Assembly: GCF_001279775.1 (NCBI RefSeq)
Contig: NZ_LGDG01000003.1
Coordinates: 1 to 64,000, forward strand
Length of the DNA stretch: 64,000 nt
Direction: 5' to 3'
Source: Streptomyces sp. MMG1533
Lineage (GTDB): Bacteria > Actinomycetota > Actinomycetes > Streptomycetales > Streptomycetaceae
Part shown: positions 59,572 to 64,000 of the stretch, in pieces
Numbering within the stretch: the first letter of the stretch is position 1
How the letters are laid out: each line of letters starts with the position of its first letter
Notes under the pieces: generated by a model
Databases searched by the model: none
Told to the model about the DNA's origin: nothing
The model's input: only the letters and a program-made list of their open reading frames with translations
Made by a program: the position numbers and the translations under genes

Positions 59572-60042
59572 TCAGCTTCGTACGATCCTGAAGAGCCGTA
59601 TCTCGCGCTCCACCCGCGCCTGGTACGTCGCGTACGGCGGCCAGAACGCCAGCACCGCCTTCCAGGCAGCCGCCCGTTCCTCCCCTGCCAGCAGCCGGGC
59701 CGTGACGGGGACGTCCTGCCCCTTCCAGCTGACCGTGGCGTCCGGGTGGGCGAGGAGGTTGGCGGTCCAGGCGGGGTGGCCGGTCCGGCCGAAGTTGGAG
59801 CCGATCAGGATCCAGCTCCCGCCGCCCGCCTCCGGCATGCAGGCCAGCGGCGTACGCCGGGCCAGGCCGCTTCTCGCCCCGGTCGAGGTGAGGATCACGC
59901 CCGGCAGGAGCTGGGCGCTGAGCAGGAACCTTCCGCGGGTCAGCCGGTGCACGGCACGGTCGAGCGCGGGGATGACATGGGGTGCGACCTTGGCGAAACC
60001 CCGCGTCGACGACACCTTCTGGACCACTCGCTCGCCGATCAC
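59572..60042 (-). CDS. Deazaflavin (F420)-dependent nitroreductase-family protein
   Basis: The 156-residue protein has ILTSTGARSGLARRTPLACM and WILIGSNFGRTGHPAWTANL, the Ddn/TIGR00026 split-barrel F420-binding pattern. Its C-terminus (ATYQARVEREIRLFRIVRS) is also typical. GTG 60042 overlaps the TGA of the acyl-CoA dehydrogenase gene (GTGA), so the pair is coupled. It may act with the dehydrogenase on the same CoA ester or quinone. Confidence 0.88.
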   Translation of the reverse strand: MIGERVVQKVSSTRGFAKVAPHVIPALDRAVHRLTRGRFLLSAQLLPGVILTSTGARSGLARRTPLACMPEAGGGSWILIGSNFGRTGHPAWTANLLAHPDATVSWKGQDVPVTARLLAGEERAAAWKAVLAFWPPYATYQARVEREIRLFRIVRS

Positions 60043-61223
60043 ACCGTCACCTCCGTGCTCTCGAAAAGTTGTGCCTCGCCGGCGGCGTGTGCCCGTAGCC
60101 GGTGCACCGGCCCGAAGAGCAGCTCGTCGCCACAGGCGCGCTTGAAGTACAGGTGCGCCTCGTGCTCCCAGGTGAAACCGATGCCGCCGTGCAGCTGGAT
60201 CCCCTCGGCGGCGGCTGAGCGCAGGGCCTCCAGCGCCTGTGCGAGGGCCAGAGCGCCGACCCCGTCTCCGTGCGCGGCGGCCCAGGCCGCGTAGTACGCC
60301 GCCGAGCGCGCCGCCTGCACCTGTACGTACACCTCGGCCAGCCGGTGCTTCACCGCCTGGAAGGACCCGATCGGCCGCCCGAACTGCTCGCGCTGCCGCA
60401 CGTACTCGACGGTCAGCCCCAGCACCTGGTCGGCGGCCCCGACGGCCTCGCCCGCAAGGACGGCGGCGGCACCGTCGCCGAGGGCGGCGAGAGCGGCGAG
60501 CACGTCCGCCCCCTCGTCGCCCAGCAACTCGGCTTCCACGTCGCGCAGCTGGACGCGCGCCTGCGGCCGGGTCGCGTCGAGGGCGGTCTGCCGTATCCGC
60601 ACGAGCCCGTCCGCGTCCCCGCGCACGAGGAAGAGCAGCGTCCGTGAGCGCGCGAACCCGCCCGCGTGCGCGGCGACCAGCAGCAGCCGCGCGCTGTGCC
60701 CGTCGAGCACCTGGTCGGCCTGTCCGTACAGCCGCCAGCCGTCCCCCGCCCGCCTGGCCTGTACGCCCCCCGCCCGGCCGCCGCCCGCCCAGTCGCCGGC
60801 GTTGTCGCCGGTGAGGGCGAGGGCGGTGGCGAGGTGGGTGCCGGGGACGGCGAGGGCGGCGGTGAGGGAGCCGTCGGCGATCCGCGGGAGCAGCTCGGCC
60901 CGCTGGGCGTCCGTGCCGAGGGCGAGCAGGAGCGGGGCGACGAGGGCGGCGGTGGCGAGCAGGGGCGAGGGGGCGAGGAAGCGGCCCGTCTCCTCGCAGG
61001 CGAGGGCGAGCTCGGTCACCGAGCAGCCGACACCGCCGTACGTCTCGGGGAGGGCGAGCCCGGGCAGCCCGAGGTGCTCGGCGAGGGCGGTCCACAGGGC
61101 GGGGTCGTGTCCGGCCGGGGTGTCGACGGCGGCCCGCAGCTCGGCGGGCCCACAGCGCTTGCGCAGCAACTCCCGGAGGGTACGGCGGATCTCGTCCTGC
61201 TCGGCGGTGAAGCCGGCGTCCAT
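60039..61223 (-). CDS. Acyl-CoA dehydrogenase
   Basis: The 394-residue protein has the ACAD order: FTAEQDEIRRTLRELLRKRC, GLPGLALPETYGGVGCSVTE, VPGTHLATALALTGDN, then the C-terminal helix bundle with YVRQREQFGRPIGSFQAVKH and IQLHGGIGFTWEHEAHLYFK. The catalytic base near the HGGIGFTWEHE region is as in steroid/branched-chain types, which often work as heterodimers; no partner is adjacent. It starts at ATG 61223, with an operator 21 bp upstream. Confidence 0.9.
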   Translation of the reverse strand: MDAGFTAEQDEIRRTLRELLRKRCGPAELRAAVDTPAGHDPALWTALAEHLGLPGLALPETYGGVGCSVTELALACEETGRFLAPSPLLATAALVAPLLLALGTDAQRAELLPRIADGSLTAALAVPGTHLATALALTGDNAGDWAGGGRAGGVQARRAGDGWRLYGQADQVLDGHSARLLLVAAHAGGFARSRTLLFLVRGDADGLVRIRQTALDATRPQARVQLRDVEAELLGDEGADVLAALAALGDGAAAVLAGEAVGAADQVLGLTVEYVRQREQFGRPIGSFQAVKHRLAEVYVQVQAARSAAYYAAWAAAHGDGVGALALAQALEALRSAAAEGIQLHGGIGFTWEHEAHLYFKRACGDELLFGPVHRLRAHAAGEAQLFESTEVTV

Positions 61224-61243
61224 GGGCGCCCCCGATCTCCAGA

Positions 61244-61260
61244 TCTGACGGTCCGTCATA
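61244..61260. promoter_or_regulatory. Catabolic-regulon operator, copy 8
   Basis: TCTGACG-GTC-CGTCATA has one mismatch to the palindrome, 21 bp upstream of the acyl-CoA dehydrogenase start. Confidence 0.75.
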
Positions 61261-61316
61261 TTAGGGCGGCGCGGGCGGGATGCCCAGCCCTGTGACACCT
61301 GCCGCGCGGAGCCGTA

Positions 61317-61333
61317 TCTGATGTACCGTCAGA
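61317..61333. promoter_or_regulatory. Catabolic-regulon operator, copy 9
   Basis: TCTGATG-TAC-CGTCAGA has one mismatch and ends only 3 bp before the ATG of the thiolase gene at 61337. It overlaps where a ribosome site would be, so that gene may be leaderless or repressed directly at its start. Confidence 0.75.
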
Positions 61334-61336
61334 TTC

Positions 61337-62509
61337 ATGAGGACCGGCTCCCGGAAAGTCGCGATCGTCGGCGTCTCCCTCTCCGACTGCGGCCGCGTGG
61401 ACGACGCGACCCCGTACACCCTGCACGCCCAGGCGGCCCGCCGCGCCCTCTCCGACGCGGGGCTCGGCAGGGAGGTGGTCGACGGCTTCGCCTCGGCCGG
61501 CACCGGGACCCTCGCCCCCGTGGAGGTCGCCGAGTACCTGGGCCTGCGTCCCACCTGGGTCGACTCGACGTCGGTGGGCGGCTCGACGTGGGAGGTCATG
61601 GCGGCGCACGCGGCGGACGCGATCGCCGCCGGTCACGCGAACGCGGTGTTGCTGGTCTACGGCTCGACGGCCCGCGCGGACATCAAGGCGGGACGCAGGA
61701 CCGGGAACCTCTCCTTCGGGTCCCGTGGCCCGCTCCAGTTCGAGGTGCAATACGGCCACACGCTGATCGCCAAGTACGCCATGGCGGCCCGCCGTCACAT
61801 GATCGAACACGGCACGAGGATCGAGCAGTTGGCGGAGGTGGCGGTCCAGGCACGCGCCAACGCCGCCCTGAACCCCGAGGCGATGTTCCGCGACCCCATC
61901 ACGGTCGACGACGTCCTGTCCGGCCCGGTGATCGCGGACCCCTTCACCAAACTCCACTGCTGCCTACGGTCCGACGGCGGGGCGGCGGTGCTGCTCGCGG
62001 CCGAGGAGTACGTACCCGACTGCCGTACCCGGCCGGTGTGGATCCTCGGCACCGGCGAGCACGTCTCGCACTCCGCGATGTCCGAGTGGCCCGACTTCAC
62101 GGTGTCCCCGGCGGCGGTGAGCGGACGGATCGCTTTCGAACGGGCGGGAGTCCGGCCCGACGAGATCGACTTCGCCGAGATCTACGACGCCTTCACCTAC
62201 ATGACGTTGGTGACGCTGGAGGACCTCGGATTCTGCGGGAAGGGCGAGGGCGGGGCGTTCGTGGAGAAGGGGCGGCTGAAGGTCGAGGGCGGGGAGCTGC
62301 CGGTGAACACGGACGGAGGCGGGCTGTCGGCCCAGCATCCCGGAATGCGGGGGCTGTTCCTGCTGGTGGAGGCGGTGCGGCAGTTGCGGGGGGAGGGGAG
62401 CGCGCGGCAAGTGCGGGACTCCCGTGGGCAGTTGCCTCGACTGGGGGTGGCCTCAGGGACGGGGGGCTGGTTCTGTTCCTCGGGGACGGTGGTGCTGGGG
62501 CGGGACTGA
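61337..62509 (+). CDS. Thiolase-superfamily lipid-transfer protein (Ltp/SCP-x type), second copy
   Basis: The 390-residue protein has KVAIVGVSLSDCGRVDDATP, VDSTSVGGSTWEVMAAHAAD and IDFAEIYDAFTYMTLVTLED, then GFCGKGEGGAFVE and NTDGGGLSAQHPGMRG. Ser-Thr stand where the thiolase Cys is usual, so it is unlikely to be a thiolytic enzyme and may be an aldolase or transfer protein. Its last 40 residues are poorly like the family (GASGTGGWFCSS) and end in a minisatellite. No DUF35 gene follows; it could use the one at 52290. Confidence 0.87.
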   Translation: MRTGSRKVAIVGVSLSDCGRVDDATPYTLHAQAARRALSDAGLGREVVDGFASAGTGTLAPVEVAEYLGLRPTWVDSTSVGGSTWEVMAAHAADAIAAGHANAVLLVYGSTARADIKAGRRTGNLSFGSRGPLQFEVQYGHTLIAKYAMAARRHMIEHGTRIEQLAEVAVQARANAALNPEAMFRDPITVDDVLSGPVIADPFTKLHCCLRSDGGAAVLLAAEEYVPDCRTRPVWILGTGEHVSHSAMSEWPDFTVSPAAVSGRIAFERAGVRPDEIDFAEIYDAFTYMTLVTLEDLGFCGKGEGGAFVEKGRLKVEGGELPVNTDGGGLSAQHPGMRGLFLLVEAVRQLRGEGSARQVRDSRGQLPRLGVASGTGGWFCSSGTVVLGRD

Positions 62510-62580
62510 GGGGCTGAGGGCTGAGGGACGAGGGGCTGAACGGCAAGGGACTGAGGGGCGAGGGACTGAGGGGCGAGGAA
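62503..62580 (+). repeat. GGGACTGAGGGGC minisatellite spanning the thiolase stop codon
   Basis: Degenerate units of GGGACTGAGGGGC(G)A start within the last codons (the stop TGA is 62507-62509) and continue to the next convergent gene. As at 16193, the stop codon lies inside the repeated unit. Confidence 0.8.
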
Positions 62581-62587
62581 CGAGCGG

Positions 62588-63190
62588 CTACTCCTGCGGC
62601 GGCAGCACCAGGATCCGGCCCTCGGCGGTTCCGACCAGTACGTCTCCGTTCGGGGCGACGGTCACACACAGCGGGGTGTAGGGGGGATGGCCGAAGACGA
62701 TGTGCTTCCTCTGGATCACCGTTCCGTCCTGCGCGTTCAGAGTGATCAGTTCCCGTCGGGCCGTCACGACGTGGAGGAACCCCGAGTCGGCGTCCAACCC
62801 GGTCACCTCCGATCCCACGTCGAAGTCCCAGACCACCCGACCCGTGGGGAAGGCGCGACGCTGCACCCTGCGCTCGCGTCTGCTGATCTCGTGGAGGGAA
62901 ATGAGGCCCGGACCGAGGTCGTCGTCGACGAACACGGCATGCCATCCGGTCCGGGCCACCGACATCCACCCTCCGGTGAACGGCTGTTCGATCCGGGCGA
63001 GAGCCATGACCGGGCTGCGGAACGACCGCGCGCGGATCGCCGACCTCGGGAAAGGGATCGTCCGGTATCAGCCGCACGCGGTCACTCGTCGGCCCGTTGA
63101 CCTGCTCCGGCTTGGAGATCAACGTACTGCCTCCCTGAGACTCGACGAGGACCAGATTGCGGCCTTCCTCCGTACTCATCAATGGCATCT
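62588..63190 (-). pseudogene. Broken beta-propeller (PQQ/WD40-like) protein
   Basis: The C-terminal 139 residues are open from 63007 (HAVFVDDDLGPGLISLHEIS, VTARRELITLNAQDG, VAPNGDVLVGTAEGRILVLP) and are clear propeller strands. Upstream of 63007 a coherent sequence (STEEGRNLVLVESQGGSTLI, ISKPEQVNG) appears in another frame until about 63190, so a frameshift is likely. I see no plausible start codon with an SD for the shorter piece. It is probably a truncated relic; a sequencing error cannot be excluded. Confidence 0.55.
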
Positions 63191-63352
63191 ACGTCGGCGT
63201 ACCGCCGCCGGAGGGGAACACCGACCTCCTCCGCCGGTGTTGTGGTGCACGGGAGGTCGGTGAGTTCGTGGACGCGGAGCAGCTGCACGGCGTACTGATG
63301 GCGCAGTTCCGCCGGACACCCGGCTGACGTCCGAGCCGCTGGAGGAGACCGT

Positions 63353-63778
63353 ATGGCCCTGACCCGCGAAGAGCGTGAGAAGTTCCTGGCCGAGCCGCAT
63401 GTCGCCGCACTCGCGGTCGACGCGGGAGCGGGGCGCGCCCCGCTGACCGTGCCGATCTGGTACCAGTACGAGTCCGACGGCACCGTGTGGATCATGACGG
63501 GCCTGGACTCCCGCAAGAACGAACTGATCGGCGCGGCGGGCCGGTTCACGCTGATGATCGACCGGCTCGAACCCACCATTCGGTACGTGTCGGTCGAGGG
63601 ACCGGTCGTCGACACGGCCCCCGCCACCATCGAGCAGCTCCGGGAGATCTCCGCGCGCTACCTCCCGGCCGACAAGGTGGACGGGTACGTCGACACCGCC
63701 TGGAAGGAGCACGGCGAGCAGGTCGTGATCCGGATGCGGCCCGAACGGTGGGTGTCGTCGGACCTCGGTACGGTCTGA
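63353..63778 (+). CDS. PPOX-class (pyridoxamine-phosphate-oxidase-fold) F420-dependent-type oxidoreductase
   Basis: The 141-residue split-barrel protein has LTREEREKFLAEPHVAALAV, PIWYQYESDGTVWIMTGLDS, KNELIGAAGRFTLMIDRLEP and TIRYVSVEGPVV. These blocks are shared by actinobacterial F420-dependent and flavin PPOX proteins of unknown substrate. ATG 63353 has GGAGGAG about 6 nt upstream. The following gene is also PPOX-fold but of the PdxH type. Confidence 0.85.
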   Translation: MALTREEREKFLAEPHVAALAVDAGAGRAPLTVPIWYQYESDGTVWIMTGLDSRKNELIGAAGRFTLMIDRLEPTIRYVSVEGPVVDTAPATIEQLREISARYLPADKVDGYVDTAWKEHGEQVVIRMRPERWVSSDLGTV

Positions 63779-63804
63779 GGCGCGGGGCACGTGACAATCG
63801 GGGC

Positions 63805-64000
63805 ATGGGAACCGATCTTCACGAGCTGCTGAGGTCACTGCGGGTGTGGGACCCGGAGGTCACCGCGCTGCCGCCCTTCGACCCGGCCTCCGCCCCCGAC
63901 GCCCCCCTGCCCCTCTTCACCACGTGGTTCGCCGAGGCGGTGGCCGCCGGGCAGAGCGAGCCGCACACCATGTCCCTCGCGACGTCGGACGAAGAGGGCC
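63805..64000 (+). CDS. Pyridoxamine 5'-phosphate oxidase-like protein, N-terminal part (runs off the right edge)
   Basis: From ATG 63805 the frame stays open to the window end. It reads MGTDLHELLRSLRVWDPEVT and then LFTTWFAEAVAAGQSEPHTM, SLATSDEEG. The W-F-x-x-A-x-x-A-G-x-x-E-P-x-x-M-x-L-A-T block is the start of PdxH, which makes pyridoxal phosphate with FMN. The active site lies outside the window. Confidence 0.65.
   Translation, partial: MGTDLHELLRSLRVWDPEVTALPPFDPASAPDAPLPLFTTWFAEAVAAGQSEPHTMSLATSDEEG

Noticed and set aside
13636..61333. Known steroid-repressor sites (KstR, KstR2) as explanation of the palindromes
   Set aside because: KstR has an AAC-NN-GTT core and KstR2 an AAG-NN-CTT-like core. 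Neither fits TCTGACG-N3-CGTCAGA.
1..64000. CRISPR arrays, tRNA or rRNA genes, IS elements, prophage
   Set aside because: I found no regularly spaced repeats, no tRNA-like cloverleaf next to genes, no transposase or integrase and no phage structural gene.

Overview
The window is typical Streptomyces chromosome. It has very high GC with strong third-position GC, many GTG starts, a WhiJ-type XRE plus DUF397 pair, an AfsR-type SARP regulator followed by an AfsS-like small protein, a one-piece FO synthase for coenzyme F420, and many F420-, TetR-, MerR- and LysE-type genes. I see no rRNA, tRNA, CRISPR array, insertion sequence or prophage. Two unfinished genes lie at the edges: an AraC regulator on the left and a PdxH-like oxidase on the right.

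Layout. 1-7.6 kb: AraC fragment, decayed AfsR-like gene, sugar-aminotransferase-fold protein, GNAT, glutathione peroxidase, MerR regulator with a 19-bp-spacer promoter, WhiJ-like pair, GPP34 protein. 7.7-14.5 kb: large membrane-anchored D,D-carboxypeptidase with a low-complexity cytoplasmic arm, a polytopic membrane protein, and a divergent EthD-like/SDR pair. 14.6-22.5 kb: Na+/solute symporter, ADP-ribosylglycohydrolase homologue, STAND/TPR ATPase, small membrane proteins. 22.5-27.8 kb: FO synthase, F420-type LLM enzyme, Tat-exported PHP metallohydrolase.

27.8-33.2 kb holds the most unusual locus. Two paralogous proteins have a long helical N-terminus and a C-terminal papain-like Cys-His-Asn domain. 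Each belongs to a set with a lipoprotein that looks like a chagasin (I42) cysteine-protease inhibitor, and a WXG100-like small protein lies between them. Three promoters in this locus carry the same 78-bp element, alignable without a gap. I read it as a duplicated, co-regulated effector/immunity system, probably exported by a type VII-like route.

33.4-62.5 kb: genes for CoA-ester, aldehyde and hydroxy-compound catabolism are scattered among unrelated genes. They are LLM monooxygenases, amidohydrolases, an aldehyde dehydrogenase, SDRs, an acyl-CoA ligase, two SCP-x/Ltp-type thiolases, a DUF35 partner, an enoyl-CoA hydratase and an acyl-CoA dehydrogenase. Nine copies of a 17-bp palindrome, TCTGACG-N3-CGTCAGA or near matches, lie at or just upstream of their starts. 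One copy is at 13.6 kb, two lie in each of the divergent promoters at 51 and 61 kb, and two precede the 39.7-kb operon. This looks like one regulon under one dimeric, probably TetR-like, repressor for breakdown of a steroid-, terpenoid- or polyketide-like substrate.

Other notable parts are the AfsR-like/AfsS-like pair (45.6-49.2 kb) with an 11-bp-spaced direct repeat and leader hairpin, two adjacent secreted proteins of related architecture (40.8-42.4 kb), a Ser/Thr kinase with a beta-propeller sensor (54-56.5 kb), and three minisatellites at gene 3' ends, two of them built from copies of a stop-codon region.
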